Below are positions 11,590-23,696 of a stretch of 64,000 bases of DNA, one piece after another (position 1 is the stretch's first letter; every line of letters begins with the position of its first letter). The position numbers were made by a program, and so were the translations under genes. The notes under the pieces are model-generated. The model was not told the origin of the DNA, ran no database searches, and saw only the letters and a list, made by a program, of their open reading frames with translations. Source of the stretch: Gentiana macrophylla (taxonomy: Eukaryota; Streptophyta; Magnoliopsida; Gentianales; Gentianaceae); the NCBI GenBank assembly GCA_026214975.1, contig CM047807.1:65575824-65639823 (forward strand), given 5' to 3'.

Positions 11590-12239
11590 GGCGAAGTGGG
11601 TGGATGGGACGGTTGACTGCCCTATCCGATTTCCGAGTTAGTGCATGTTGTTTATGCACCATCGTGACTTCTCAAAATTTAGTTGAACCTCGGGAACCGG
11701 GCCCTAGTACTCTCATGGCTGCGGGACGTACTCTCGTGGCTTCCTGAGATTTTCTTTCCAGATTCCTCAATACCTTAAATCAGCTTCACTTCTCTTTTCT
11801 ATCATTGCTTATTATCAATCAGCACTGACTCCATTATAGCCATAGTCCTTGCCTTTCCAGCCTTTTCTTCTCTGACTCGACTAACCTACTTCACCGGACT
11901 GCTGAAAAAGTAAAAGAAACCTCCCCCCATCCTTTACCATAAAACCTCAGGATGCGGTAGGATGAAAAAAAGCTTGCTGCCCAATCCCGCTACTTTTATT
12001 TGATTCAAATTATCCTAAGGGTAGGAAAGTAGTTCTGAGTTTAGAGTCGCCAGCTCGATTTTCTTTCGACTCTAACTTAGTCTGATTTTTGGGTTTTCAC
12101 CCGCCACCATTGCACTCGAGAGGCGTTAACCGAGGTGCGTCTTCCCTATTTTTCAACGAATACTCTCCCTGGGCTTTTTATTCCCATGTAGACGCATTCC
12201 TCCTTTATATCTAGAAGCGCTACTTCTTGAACGTCTTTA
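11590..12239 (-). other. 3' non-coding remnant of element F
   Basis: No coding region is recognised. The minus strand holds CGAGCTGGCGACTCTAAACTCAG (about 12034-12056), which closely matches a tract just past the integrase stop of element E (about 21033-21057). It also holds a purine run GGATGGGGGGAGG (about 11921-11934) that could be a PPT relic. Confidence 0.5.
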
Positions 12240-13267
12240 AAACCTTGAGCCTTTGACCCTACACTCTTGGCCTTCCTAGCCAGTGCACTCGTCTTTCTTT
12301 ATCTACTTCGAGATTTTTTTACCTCAAACCATCATTTTAATGGGTGGATTCGCCAAGACTTCCCGTCTCCCTTGGCATATTGTTGTGATTCTTCTCGTCC
12401 TTTTCTTGGAGTAGAACTGTCAAAAATTCCTGCTCTCTGGTTTCCACTACCACTTGCCTCTTATTATCTCGGATATCGTCTATCTCAGCAACTTTAACTT
12501 CTCTAGAATTCGAGCTGACGCGATATTGTCCTTGTCGGTTGGGGAGCGGGTCTAGGATCGTATAAGTTTTTGCATCATTATTGACCCTAAGCTTGATGTC
12601 GTAGTTGTCGTAGTCCAAGATGGCTCAGCTGGTTGTTAAGGAAGGATGTCCTAGCAAAACGTTTGCACTCGGATCATCGAGGATGTCCATAACTACAAAG
12701 TCATCCAGGAACTCGAAACTTCCCACTCTGAGCATACAGTTTCTTAGCATGCCAGTGAGCATATCTCATTCAACTCTACCTTAAATTTAGCATGCTTATA
12801 GAGAGAAAGAGGGAGAATGTTGCAACTAGAGCCTGAATCACGCATTCCAAGCCCTAAATATACTCCATTTATAGAGACTAGGAGCCTAATGTACTAGGGT
12901 CTCCTAATTTCTCTATCAAGTCTGAATCAGGGTAATCCTCTGAATCAGAGAACATGGTGTCCATATTGTCTTTAGGATTGGAGTCGGTAGAAGATACATC
13001 AATTAACTCAATAGGAAACTCACCTGATCTATAGGTCTCGTACTCTTTAAGGTTGGCTTCCCGTTCTTCCTCAGCTCCGGTTGCTTCATTCTCTTGTTCC
13101 ACTCTCATCTTATCCGCTTGGTATTGCTCTTGTACCTTCATACTTGGGTACATTGAGATGGGCACGGAATTTATAAGTCTTCCTGGCATTGTGCTAGCTG
13201 GTTTCGGAATTCTTTTGATCTTTTTAGGGATCGCGAAAAGCGTTCTATATCCCTGCAATACAGACAA
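12240..13267 (-). pseudogene. Element F gag-end/protease remnant
   Basis: The upstream frame (13267-12878, 129 codons) is rich in E, D and K and gives no clear Gag match. It leads straight into a retropepsin-like segment in another frame: LGLGMRDSGSSCNILPLSLY at about 12800-12865, with the DSG active site. A further frame (12618-12337) contains NRQGQYRVSSNSREVKV. RT motifs never appear. Since full-length gypsy gag is usually over 1 kb, most of gag is missing. Confidence 0.65.
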
Positions 13268-13553
13268 AACAAAACAAGAACACGGTTAGTAATTTCCTGC
13301 CTCAGCTAGGCTTAGACCCAACTATTGCTGACCTACAAACTAGTAACATACTAGGATGAACACGGAAAAACATAGAAGTGATCAGAACGAGACACGCATT
13401 TTTGAGGTGTGGCAAGGCATGTCGCGGCTTCGAAACTGTTCCTTTTTACGATCGTAACACTTTGTAGGATGATACGGGACAGAATCTAAACTAAATAACA
13501 GATGAATAATTCTTATTCAGATTTAATGAACATATTATCTACATTTGCCATTG

Positions 13554-13572
13554 TCACCGGCAACGGCGCCAA
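13554..13572 (-). other. Primer-binding site of element F
   Basis: The minus strand reads TTTTTGGCGCCGTTGCCGGTGAC next to the LTR terminus at 13578. This is the same PBS class as the Athila-like element. Confidence 0.85.
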
Positions 13573-13577
13573 AAACT

Positions 13578-14815
13578 TGATCCGCATGTAAGCCACTAAT
13601 ACGCACGAAATACGGGCAAGAGTACTAGGTCAATCGTACTATAGTAGATACGAGTCAAGGTTGATGCCACAGAGACAATGCAACATAGCTAATAACCATT
13701 AAATGTAGACAAGAAGACAAATAACGATACATTGACCAACATAGACGTAGTAACGGCAATTGGTGTATCCCTCCTCTCCGATCTCCTAACTTGGTGTCAT
13801 TAATCTTTATGTCTACTTTTCCTCGTAATTACCTAGATTAACTAGAACATTTTCTAATTCAGCTTTAGTTGTGGGTGCACTTTCCAAATCTTATTACTTA
13901 CATTGAAAGGACATTAGACGTCTGTGTGCAGTTAACCTCCTTTGTTGGTTGAATTAACTCATATACAATAAGTATTAGAGATTTCCGGCGCAAACCGACT
14001 ACCTCCTTAAGCAGCTATCTTGGATTAACTAGCACGTTCCTAGGGATTGATCAGACCATGTTAAAACTAACACTTCACCTTTAAAGTCCTTCATGTTAAT
14101 TTATGAATACAATAACCAGATTGGACAGATCTAGCATACTATTAATTAAATCTATAGATCAACGTAGCTGACACCTAATCTTCCGTTTAAGGGGACCTAG
14201 GATTGTCATGGCTACGATATAGACCGTCGCAGGACCGGTGGCGATGGTTCCTAATTCTGAAATCTACATCATTCTGTTCTGATTACTCTAGTTAATTATG
14301 ATTTGTTTAGACATACAGATCAATTACAACACGTTAATCTAATTAAATCTACCATGATCAAAATATGAAGGAACGTTCAATGCTTCATACCTTTATCAAC
14401 GGCGCTTAGCCGGATCAACTCAAGCTAGTTGATGGATTGTAGGAGATAACCAAGCAACGAACTTAAAGAAAATAACAAACTTCTTTATTTCATAGGAAAA
14501 GTCTATATGAATTGTATTTTATTGTATGGTATAGCTTAGTATATTCTTATATGTTACAATAGACTGGCACAACTTTATATAGAGTTGTAAACCAACCTAG
14601 TGGATCTAACCTAACTGACTTAATATAGATTATGGCTCTCTTCTTTTCATGTCCTCCAAGTTTCCGCGGCTGCAGGTAGGGTTTGCGCAGCATCTGGGTG
14701 TTTTCCTCTTTTTCTGGTCCAGCAGACTTTGTATTGACTTATCCTCACTTCAGCCCAATTTCTTCTCCTCTAATCCGGATCCATCTTATTTAGCCCTCAT
14801 TATGGTATTCCTGAA
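13578..14815 (-). repeat. Element F 5' LTR, inner portion
   Basis: Starts TGATCCGC after the PBS. Its layout follows the LTR of element E block by block: ATAGTAGA, GCACGTTCCTA, TGTTAATTTATG, GACCGTCGCAG and more. The two are diverged members of one family. A minus-strand TATA box (TATATAAAG, about 14574-14584) is present. The LTR is broken at 14815 by a Sirevirus-type LTR. Confidence 0.8.
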
Positions 14816-16207
14816 TGTTGGTCCCAAAGATGGGTAAAATTATTGTCAGAGGGGGGGGGGGTGAATGACTATAGTGGAGTTTCAAAAACTTTTCTTGTGT
14901 TTAAAAGCTTTTGGGCAACGGATATGTCCCTTCTTACTATGTTGTTTCAAAGTAGTTTGGACAATCACAGATATAGATTATAATCTAAGCAATTTAAATG
15001 AATGTGGCAAAGTAAATTGCAAAAAGTAAATTGACACAAAGCATTCAGGGTGGTGTAATCCCTTAATCCACTCTTCTCTTGTGATGATTGGAGGAATTCA
15101 CTATTGTTTTTACAGATACAATAGTATGATTGTCCTTGACTTCCCAAGCTTCACAATCTACAAGACTATCACTCCTTGACTCGCAATGGCTTGGTGATTC
15201 AGTCTCTTCACTTTGCTCGCCTGAGATTAACTCCTTCAAAGAAATTATCACACGCACAACTCCTTCTCAGATGACTTCTGATTCAGTTGCTTCAGTTGAT
15301 TTTGAATGAGATTCACAAACTTGATTGATCAATCTCAGTGCTGGATATGAAATTGTAGTTCTGATGTCTGAGTTGATCTCTAGATAAATCCTTAAAAGTT
15401 CAGAGTGAAGGCTTTTCAAATTGACATAGTATCTGGTTGATTTTCCTTTTCTTATTGTTATTTTTATCTGTCTGTCAATGCATTCTATTTATAGCCTTGA
15501 GTATCCTTGATTTGAAATTCCATCCATTGGCTATATTTATGAGGGGGATAATCCTTGATTTTATTCTTGTTTCCCCCTTAATTATATTCTCCTTGATTTC
15601 AGTGATCGGATTTTTTCCTTCAAATGTATGGCAGAAAATCTGTCCTGATTGATTGTGCATTAAATACATGATCCTTTGAATCTTCATCATATTTTAATTC
15701 TCTTCTGATAAAGATTACTTCGCCGTTCTTTGAACGGTCGAGTGATCCATCTGACTTTGCCGTTTAGATCTTCCTTCACTGTTTTTGCCTTCACTTTGCC
15801 GAAAGTCAGTTTACTCTGCCGATTCACTGTTTCCTTCATCACTTCAGTTTAAGGAGAATCTTTGTACTTCATTGATCATTGATTTGGGTGAGATCAGTGT
15901 ACACCATATTTGAACATTAAATTTCATCACTTGAAACATACTTAGACTTATCCAAGGTCATCACAGACTTCCTTGGTTATAAGTCAATCCATTAAGTCTT
16001 AACTGCTTTTCTGCTGGTGCTTGGCAGGCTTCACTCTGCCGAATTTTTGTTTTACTTTGCCGTCCTACCAACTAGTACAATACTTGTCTGACTTAACTTA
16101 TACAATATGTCAGACTCTAAGTAAGGACTTATACAGAGAATTCTAACTTATTTCAAGCTTGCTATAACAGCTAGTATGGCCATCATCAAAACATACTAAA
16201 TATCACA
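14816..16207 (-). repeat. Sirevirus-type LTR inserted in the LTR of element F
   Basis: Starts TGTTGGTCCCAAAGATGGG and ends CATACTAAATATCACA, matching the B-type LTR over its whole length. F-LTR sequence resumes directly afterwards, so this is a solo LTR. The expected 5-bp duplication is not clear (CTGAA on the left, an A-run on the right). A minus-strand TATA box lies at about 15483-15494. A run of ten G residues sits near 14850. Confidence 0.85.
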
Positions 16208-16330
16208 AAAAACGAGATGAAACAGTACCAAATATCAGGATAAAATATAAAGATGTAGATTTATTTACCGAGGAACCGGTATTAGGCAATCGACACGTAT
16301 TTCGTACAATATTCCATCTATCACTAATCA
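16208..16330 (-). repeat. Element F 5' LTR, outer portion
   Basis: Resumes after the solo LTR; ACGAGATGAAAC... continues the CCTGAA context interrupted at 14815, by comparison with element E around 19500. The outer terminus is not sharply defined; copia integrase sequence of G begins within about 45 bp. Confidence 0.55.
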
Positions 16331-17912
16331 ATTGAGCATGATGCAGGGCAAATAAAGATATGATTTATAGCATCATTTTCTGTGTGATCAACCACCCAAT
16401 GACTCCACCATTGAAGGCCCCCAACAATCAGAATGAATGTAATCGAGTTATGACTTTGTGTTGTGTACCCCTTTTGAGAACTTGCGTCTATGAAACTTCC
16501 CAAACACACAATGCTCACAAATTTCTGGAATTTTTACCTTAAATCCACCAAGAAGATCATTCTTAGAAAGAATCTGCATCCCCTTTTCACACTTATAACC
16601 CAGTCTCATATGCGACAATAGCAGATCCAGACACAACAGATCCTTGCAAAATATACAAGGTACCCCTTTTGTCTCCCCTGGAAACTGAAACTAGGTTTTT
16701 GTAGGCACTCAGTTTTCCACCTTCACCCTTGAAACTGAATCCCTTTCTGTCTAAAAGACTGAGAGATACAAAGTTTTTGGTCATCTGTGGAACATGTCTA
16801 ACTTTACTCAATGTACATATTTACCATCCTCTCGTCTCAATCGAATCAGCCAATCTAGTTATCTTGTAGACCTTTATGTTATCCATAGCTTTATGAACAC
16901 CATCTATATGTTGATAACTTGAGAACCACTCTCTTTGTGGACAAATATAATAAGATGAACCAGAGTCCAGAATCCACACATCAGCGTGATGTGTTGCCTC
17001 TCCTGCTACTAGAAGACTGTCTTCCTCTGAAGCAAACTCAGCTGCAACAGCAGTTGTTCCAGAACTGTTCTCCTGCTTTTTCTTTTTCTTTGGACAATTG
17101 GACTTCCAATGTCCCTACTCCTTACAGTAATTGTAGACATATATGGGTTTAGGACATTGTCTTATTTGATTTCTTCTTCCTAGACTGTCTATATTCTTTT
17201 CCACTCTCTCACTGCGACTACTAGTCCAACAAAGATGATTGTCTACCCCTGGTGCCTTATGTCTCACTCCTCCCGGCATGTAAAGTGACCTCACATCTTC
17301 CAAGGCCACGGTATCCTTCCCAACTATGACGGACTACACAAAGTTCTCATAAGAAGCTGGTAGTGATACCAACAAAATAATAGCTGCATATTCATCCTCA
17401 AACTTCACATCGATATTCCTAAGATCAAGTAATACTGTGTTCAACTGATCAAGATGATCTCTCAGCTGAGTCCCCTCACGCATCCATAGGCTAAACATCC
17501 TCTGTTTTGCAGCAACTTGTTGGTCAATAACTTAATCATATAAAGAGTTGCAAGCTTTTACCATAACTTAGCAGCGGTGTCTTCCTAGGAAACTTCTATG
17601 ATAACATCATCAGATAAGCACAACATGATGGCGGAATTGCTTTCTCCTCAAGACTGGCGTAATCTGCTGCACTGGCATTCCCTTTACTTGATAAAGTAGT
17701 CCACAATCCTTGTTGTTTTAACAGGGCCTGCATCTTGACTTGCCATAGAATGAAACTGTTCCTCCCTATAAATTAATCAATCATTACGTTAATTGCTGAC
17801 ATCCTTCTTGCTAAAGAACAGACCTTTGATCACAATATCCTAGCACCGGTGACCGGTCTTGGAAAAGATCAACTCCGTTCAATCTACGAATCTCTCTGAA
17901 TCTTGAACCTTA
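16331..17912 (-). pseudogene. Element G: copia gag-protease-integrase N-terminus (truncated, degenerate)
   Basis: Minus-strand fragments appear in copia order. Gag remnants lie at 17310-17760. A zinc-knuckle tail CKEYGHWKSNCPKKK (about 17085-17140) follows, with its first Cys apparently lost. The protease WILDSGSSYYIC sits at about 16950, and a GAG-pre-integrase region (VRHVPQMTKNFVSLSLLDRKGF, then GTLYILQGS) at about 16640-16800. The first integrase strand (YIHSDCWGP) lies at about 16410. RT and RNase H are absent because the element stops at the boundary with element F. Stops and shifts occur throughout. Confidence 0.8.
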
Positions 17913-17913
17913 C

Positions 17914-17926
17914 TCTCTGATAGCAG
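17914..17926 (-). other. Primer-binding site of element G
   Basis: The minus strand reads CTGCTATCAGAG, one mismatch from the initiator-Met tRNA PBS TGGTATCAGAG, two bases inside the LTR terminus. Confidence 0.7.
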
Positions 17927-17928
17927 TT

Positions 17929-18233
17929 TGTTAAAATAAAGACGAGAAATTTTCACTTGAAGAAAGATAAAAAAAAATGAAATCTAACAGAAAATTAAGG
18001 CATAAATTGATAAAAATAGAAACAAAAAGAACACGATTATTTAACGTGGTTTCCGGCATTGTACCGACTATTCCATGGACATTAAGGGAGATATTTTATT
18101 ATGCACAAAGTTACAAAGATTTTCACACACATTTCATGGATTACAACATTGTTAATTTTAGGCACAATTCCCAAACCCTAGCCGCCATAAGATCTTTATC
18201 GGAATTGTCATTAATACCCAGATAGGGACCCCA
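17929..18233 (-). repeat. Element G 5' LTR, about 305 bp
   Basis: Starts TGTTAAAATAAAGACG next to the PBS and probably ends GGGACCCCA; the outer end is inferred from TG...CA termini and the start of element E at 18256. There is no second copy in the window to confirm it. Confidence 0.6.
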
Positions 18234-18255
18234 ACTTCAGTTGTTATCAACTAGA

Positions 18256-19694
18256 TGAAACGGATCGCTTGCAAAGCACTCGCTAGCAATAGGACTAGGT
18301 CTATCATAGTAGAGTACTGGCGAGTCATGGTCGAATCCAACAGAGACTCGTAAGAATGCAAATTAATCGAGGTTGATATTGTCACGACAACGGTCTACGA
18401 CCAACTATAATATAGACAGTAGTAAGGTTGGTAACAATAAACTAGCAAGATTATGCAGATTCAAACGGAGCAAACAAGAGTTTCTAAGGTATTAGTCTAA
18501 TTATGTGTGATTAGTTATCCCCTAATTACATGCAATAGTCATCCCCGTTGGTAAATTTTAGTTCATTGACAGCTACAGGTGCAACTCCTAACCCTATCTA
18601 CATCCACTGTAAGGACATAAGACAATCTATATGCAACTAACCTCCTTTTTTGGTTGTATTAGCTCATACCAAATAAGTTCTACAGTTGTTGGCACAAGAC
18701 CGAAAACCTCCCTAGGCAGCTCTCGACTATGACTAGCACGTTCCTAAGGATCTATCAAGACAATGTCCAAATTAACACTTCACTAACGGTCCATCATGTT
18801 AATTTATGATGACATGCAAATAGTTGATCAGGCGAATAACATGTAAATTAAATATGTCGATCAACGTAGCTGGTGCCGATTATCATGAACTTGTAATATA
18901 CTAGGTATTCAGATCTAACGTTATAGACCGTCGCAGATCTGAAGAACACAATTACTATTTCAGGATTTCCTCACCAACGAATTTGATCTATACATATATG
19001 GGGTAAAATAAACTAACTACTACATAATTAAACTAAATAAACAATTAGCACATACTAGTCAAATAGAACAACGATAGATCTACATCTTGAAAAAGACAAA
19101 AAAAATCAAACCCTCGAATATGAGTGTAGATCTCCCTCGGATCTCTTCCTAGGCGACGAATCCATCGTCTCCGTGACTAGAACTCATAAAATAAATAAAA
19201 TAACGAACAAAGAAATTTTATTGCATAATACTTGTCCTGAAAATTGTACAATGAATTCTAAGGCCGATTCCTCTTATTTATAGATAAATAAACCAACATA
19301 GAAACACCTAGAACTATACCTCATCCAAGAAAATGCGTTTCGGAAGATTCTGGACTCTCGGTAAATCTGCGGTACTTCCCGATTAATCATGGGTATTTTT
19401 GTCCTTTTCTTTCTGCCGACTTAACTTGGAAGGTTGTGGAATACCCTTGGCCCAATCCATTCAAGATTGTCCACAATGCTCAGCCCAATATTTCATATCC
19501 TGAAAATAAACAAATAACGCACGAAATAATATCGGATAATGGAAAACAAATGTTAAATGCAATATACTCGACTCATGAACCCGACATATGACATTCAACT
19601 CAAATGGTTCATAATTATAGGTCGAAACAACTATTTTTAGCTCATAACGGATAGAATGTTGATGCCGTAGGATAGACTATTTTAAGCGTCATCA
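18256..19694 (-). repeat. 3' LTR of element E
   Basis: Begins TGAAACGGATCG and ends GCGTCATCA on the plus strand, with the PPT immediately outside at 19695. A minus-strand TATA box (CTATAAATAAG) lies near 19275-19287. Block similarity to the element F LTR supports the LTR assignment although the second E copy is outside the window. Confidence 0.8.
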
Positions 19695-19730
19695 ACTACC
19701 CCCACTAGCCCTTTGCTCGTCGTCGAGCAG
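19695..19730 (-). other. Polypurine tract of element E with conserved upstream box
   Basis: The minus strand reads CTGCTCGACGACGAGCAAAG followed by GGCTAGTGGGGGTAGT. GACGAGCAAA-(n)-GTGGGGG before the LTR is a recurring Athila/Tat-type 3' signature. The box itself forms a short inverted repeat (TGCTCG...CGAGCA). Confidence 0.85.
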
Positions 19731-21058
19731 AATATCAAGGAGGAATGTTCCTCCAAGAGCAATCCCTATCAACTACCACATATTCAATCAAGATTTCCGG
19801 TAGAACATATATCAAGCGACAGTCCATAAGCTCCACATTAATCACTACTTGCCATGCATCAATGTGTCATGTGATAAATCCTTCGTGATAGTGTGTTCGT
19901 GATGAGAATCAAGTTGTATTAACCCCACAATCTTAAATTACCTGTGCATACACTTGATCACCTTGCCTTTCAGACTTGGATACACAACATGGTACCTTAA
20001 TCGGGCCGGGCGGACCTGAGGACCGAGTATTTCTCTTAGATCCTCGTTTGTTTCTTTTTTTGCGAAGGTCGTGCCCTTTTTGCTATGAGTTCGCTTCCCT
20101 CACTGCCTTTATTATATATTTTTTTTCTTTTTTTTCTTCTTTTTTTTTTTTTTCTCTTTTTGGCATATTTCTCACTATTTTTTTCTCTCACTCACAAGTC
20201 CGTTTTGTCCCGGTTTACCTCTCGTGGCATTCAACTTGCTTCCCTTGTCCTACAACAATGTGTTAAAGTATATAGATAGACAAATAATGATTCCCGGTTA
20301 AAACAACTCATCATCTAATCTCAAACACTTCTCACTCAGATTACGTGCTCAAATAATTGAGTGCAATGATAGAATAACAATTAAACAGTTACAACTTCAT
20401 GCAACATGACCTATTATCATTATTCCATACTAAATTGAATATGCCATATCTAACTTCAAATTGTTATTGGGCTCCTTTTCTACCGATTCCTTACTCGGAA
20501 AATGCAATAGGCAATCTAAAAATAGTGTTAAAATGTCAAAAGTATTCCCTTTATTGATTACCTAGCTAAGACCACATATACCCACTTATTATAGGCATTG
20601 TCCCAAATGACTAATAATAAAACGGAAAATAGAAAATGTACATAGCTCTGGAATTGTTTGGCTGAGTCAAATAGTGAATTATGGAGAGTAATCATTCCTA
20701 GGTCATCCATCTCCCAAGTATTTAACTGCATTCCAAAATACTTCAAAAAACTGTGAGTAACATGCGAAGGGCAATAAGAAAATAAGGTGGCGGTAATTGT
20801 GCATACCTTAGGAATGCGCAAAAACAGTTTAGCCACTTTATTCTTTTATTGACCTAAGCAAGACACGAAAAATTTTACGAGGGTATCACATGAGAATCGT
20901 GAAGGAAAAAACCACATATATCTTTAGTCAGATAACCAAAGATATATGTGATGAAAAAACCATGCAATTGTCATGCTACTTTATTGACTCAAACAAAATA
21001 AACAAAAGTGGTAAGTAAGGGTTTACAAATAGTTCTGAATTTATAGTCACCAGCTCGT
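19731..21058 (-). other. 3' non-coding tract of element E
   Basis: No gene is recognised. It contains a long pyrimidine run (about 20100-20190, mostly T) and a perfect 13-bp inverted repeat with a 12-nt loop (20913-20925 and 20938-20950). Confidence 0.6.
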
Positions 21059-21993
21059 TTATTCGTATATTCGATCTTCCAACATAAATACTTCCAATTC
21101 AGGGTCATACTTGTGCTCTTGGTAATATTTCATTCTATGGCCGTTTACTATGAAAGTCTTCCTAGATTCTTCATTCCTAACACCACATGCACCTGAATTG
21201 AAGACTTTTTTGACTACTTGTGGTCCAAACCATCTAGACTTCAGTTTCCCAGGGAAAAGACGAAGACGCGAATTATATACCAGCACCTTATTTATCTCCG
21301 ACTTGAAATGTGCGGTTGAGAATATTTTTATCGTGATGGCGCTTCGTTCTCTCATTATAAATCTTTGCTTTCTCATACGGTTGAATTCTAAATTCCTCCA
21401 ATCTATTCAACTCTAATAATCTCTTTTCACCAGCTAAATTTTCATCCATGTTTAAAAACCTCATAGCCCACAGAGCCGCTACTCGAGTTCTACCGGTAAA
21501 TGACACGCTTTTTCAAACACTATCATCTACGTTGACATCCCACTTGTGGTTCGATAAGCGGTTCTATATGCCTAAAGAGCATCATCTAATTTCAAAGACC
21601 AGTCTTTCCTCGTGGGATTCACAGTATTCTCTAAGATCCTCCTCATTTCTCTGTTCGTGACCTCCACTTGTCCACTTGTTTGGGGGTGATATTCTGCTGC
21701 AATCTTATGTCTAACCCCATATCTCAACATCAATTTCTCAAACAACCTATTACAAAAATGTCTCCCGCCGTCACTAATTATGGCTTGGGGCACTCCAAAT
21801 CTCGTCAAAATGTTCTTCTTGAGAAATCTCAGGACAACCCTAGCATCATTAGTAGGTGAGGCCACTGCCACCACCTATTTGGAAACATAATCAACTGCTA
21901 CCAGGATGTAATGATTTGAAAGGGCCAACAAAATCAATTCCCCATACATCAAATAACTCCACTTCTAAGATACTTTGCAGTGGCATCTCATTC
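21059..21993 (-). pseudogene. pol: Element E integrase (frameshifted and interrupted)
   Basis: The minus strand shows NEMPLQSILEVELFDVWGIDFVGPF at the break, then ASPTNDARVV, FGVPQAIISDGG and TSGQVEVTNREM, giving the D, D and E catalytic positions. The C-terminal part follows (RTRVAALWAMRFL, KSRWFGPQVVKKVF, IVNGHRMKYYQEH) and ends RIYE-stop at 21059. At least two frameshifts separate the pieces. The N-terminal zinc finger lies on the other side of element A, outside the window. Confidence 0.88.
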
Positions 21994-23591
21994 TGTTAGA
22001 CATATTTTAGTTTTAATGATGACTGTCAGACTAGCTGTTGTAGAGCAAAGGCAAAAGATGTCTACATTAAATGTATAGGTTTACAAGAGTTTGATCTTTG
22101 TATAGGTTTAATCAAGCAAGCACTGTAAAGAGGTCAGTTGACTTGTTCAGTAGACCTGTCTAGGTCAATAGGGTGTCTAAGTCAATAGACTGTCTAGGAA
22201 CCTGCTGATGGTAGAAGGCTTAGTGTTCAAACTCAGTAATGAAGGCTGAGGGTTCAAACACAGTATTGAAGGCTAAGGGATCAAACTTATTAATTAAAGT
22301 CAAGGATATGGGATCCGAATTTAAGGAAGTCTGTGATGACCTAAACTGATAAAAATATACCTTGTGAAGAAGGTCTCAGTTCCATTAAAGTTGAAAGGTG
22401 ATTAGAACTCAGTCAGCTAGCAATCAAGGACATCAGCAGACTTATACATCAAATATCTGCTGAATGTTTAATTCAAATTAATCCAAGTTTTTCTAGAAGA
22501 TTAAATGGATAAGGATGTTTTACAAGCCTTAGATTAATTAGTCAATCATTGGACAAATGAAATGGACGTTGTAATGATTTTAGGGCCTTATTAAATGGAA
22601 TTATATTATTGGTTGACAGACTGGACTGTCAGAAGGACACTGTCAGTGTCAGTCGGGTACAACAGAGGTATTTTTAGGGATATTCAGATAATCCTATAAC
22701 GGTTATCATTCAAATTCAAATTCAATCAGAGGATCCACACGTATAAATAGAGGACTCATGATTCAGATTGCCACACTAAGAATACATACGAAGCAACTAA
22801 GTTTTTGAGCAAGAACTTGTGCAATTTGACCCTGCTGATACCTAGAGCTTTAATCTACTGATCAAGGTTTTGTTCAAGTGTTTGCTGCAAATAAAGACTT
22901 ATCCAGTTTACACATTTGAAGAACTTTGGCTACTGATTCATTCATCCTGATTAGAAGCCTACTGAAAGCAGAATCACTTTCTTGATTCAACCCTTCTTTT
23001 TCAAGAAGTTTGCTGAAGATAGAGAAGCACTTAGGTGTCAAGAACTGTTGTTGTGTGGTGGAGCAGTTGAAGAGGCAATCCTACCCTTCAAGGACTAGTG
23101 GAAGACTTAGGAGCAGCAATACCACATGTTTCTAGTTTTCAGTTTGTGAAGCCATAGTCATTTGTCAAGGACAAAGAGTTTGGGGATTTTTGTAACTGCA
23201 AATCCAAAAGTCTCTAGTGAATTTCCTCCAACATCACGGGAGAAGAGTGGACTGAAAGGATTACACCACCTCGAACAACTATAAATCTTGCCTACTTTAC
23301 TTTCTGCAATTTACTTTACTTGCATGCTTAACACATGAACCTACTGAACTAGCTACTAAATCACACCACTTGCACTACTTAGTGTCTAATACTTAGTATC
23401 ATATTTTATACAACAAGTAACAAGGCTTAATTTATTATATTCCGCTGCAACAAATTGAAGAATAGTCAGCAGACTATTGATAGTCACCAGACTATTAACC
23501 CATGTTGAGTTTGTAAAACTCTAAAAATGTTTTAAGTGTTAAGATTATTCCCCCCTTTAAACTTCACCAAAGCCTTTTCAAGGGACCAACA
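21994..23591 (+). repeat. 5' LTR of element A, 1598 bp
   Basis: TGTTAGAC...GGACCAACA. It contains a TATA box TATAAATA at 22742-22749 followed by the GAGGACTC context shared with element C's LTR. Gypsy integrase stops exactly at its left edge and a perfect PBS follows its right edge. Confidence 0.92.
22742..22749 (+). promoter_or_regulatory. TATA box in element A LTR
   Basis: TATAAATA followed by GAGGACTC; the same TATAAATAGAGGACT arrangement occurs in both LTRs of element C (about 28132 and 38399). Presumed RNA polymerase II promoter of the element. Confidence 0.7.
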
Positions 23592-23593
23592 AT

Positions 23594-23605
23594 TGGTATC
23601 AGAGC
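23594..23605 (+). other. Primer-binding site of element A
   Basis: TGGTATCAGAGC, a perfect match to the plant initiator-Met tRNA PBS, two bases after the LTR. Confidence 0.93.
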
Positions 23606-23696
23606 AGAGCTTCTGTTCTGAAGTAATCCTACTTGTTGTGCTTGTGAAAAATCTTTGAAAAATTTTTATGTTTCTATTTTTGAATGTTTTGCATCA

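Larger units (their letters stand above)
11590..16330 (-). mobile_element. Element F: internally deleted Ty3/gypsy derivative
   Basis: Minus-strand order is LTR (13578-14815 plus 16208 to about 16330, split by a later LTR insertion), PBS (13554-13572), a short gag/protease remnant, then a tract resembling the 3' side of element E. RT, RNase H and integrase are absent. The right edge is uncertain (16330-16375). The left end is cut by or joined to the Sirevirus-type LTR at 11589. Confidence 0.75.
18256..21993 (-). mobile_element. Element E: Ty3/gypsy element, 3' half visible
   Basis: Minus-strand integrase (21993-21059), a 1.36-kb non-coding tract, PPT and a 1439-bp 3' LTR (18256-19694). The 5' half is displaced by insertion of Sirevirus A at 21994 and should continue beyond A's right end, outside the window. 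The LTR body is related to that of element F. Confidence 0.85.

Noticed and set aside
20085..20279. Hydrophobic plus-strand frame that could be read as a membrane peptide
   Set aside because: Composition comes from a poly-T tract (F/L run) in element E 3' non-coding sequence.
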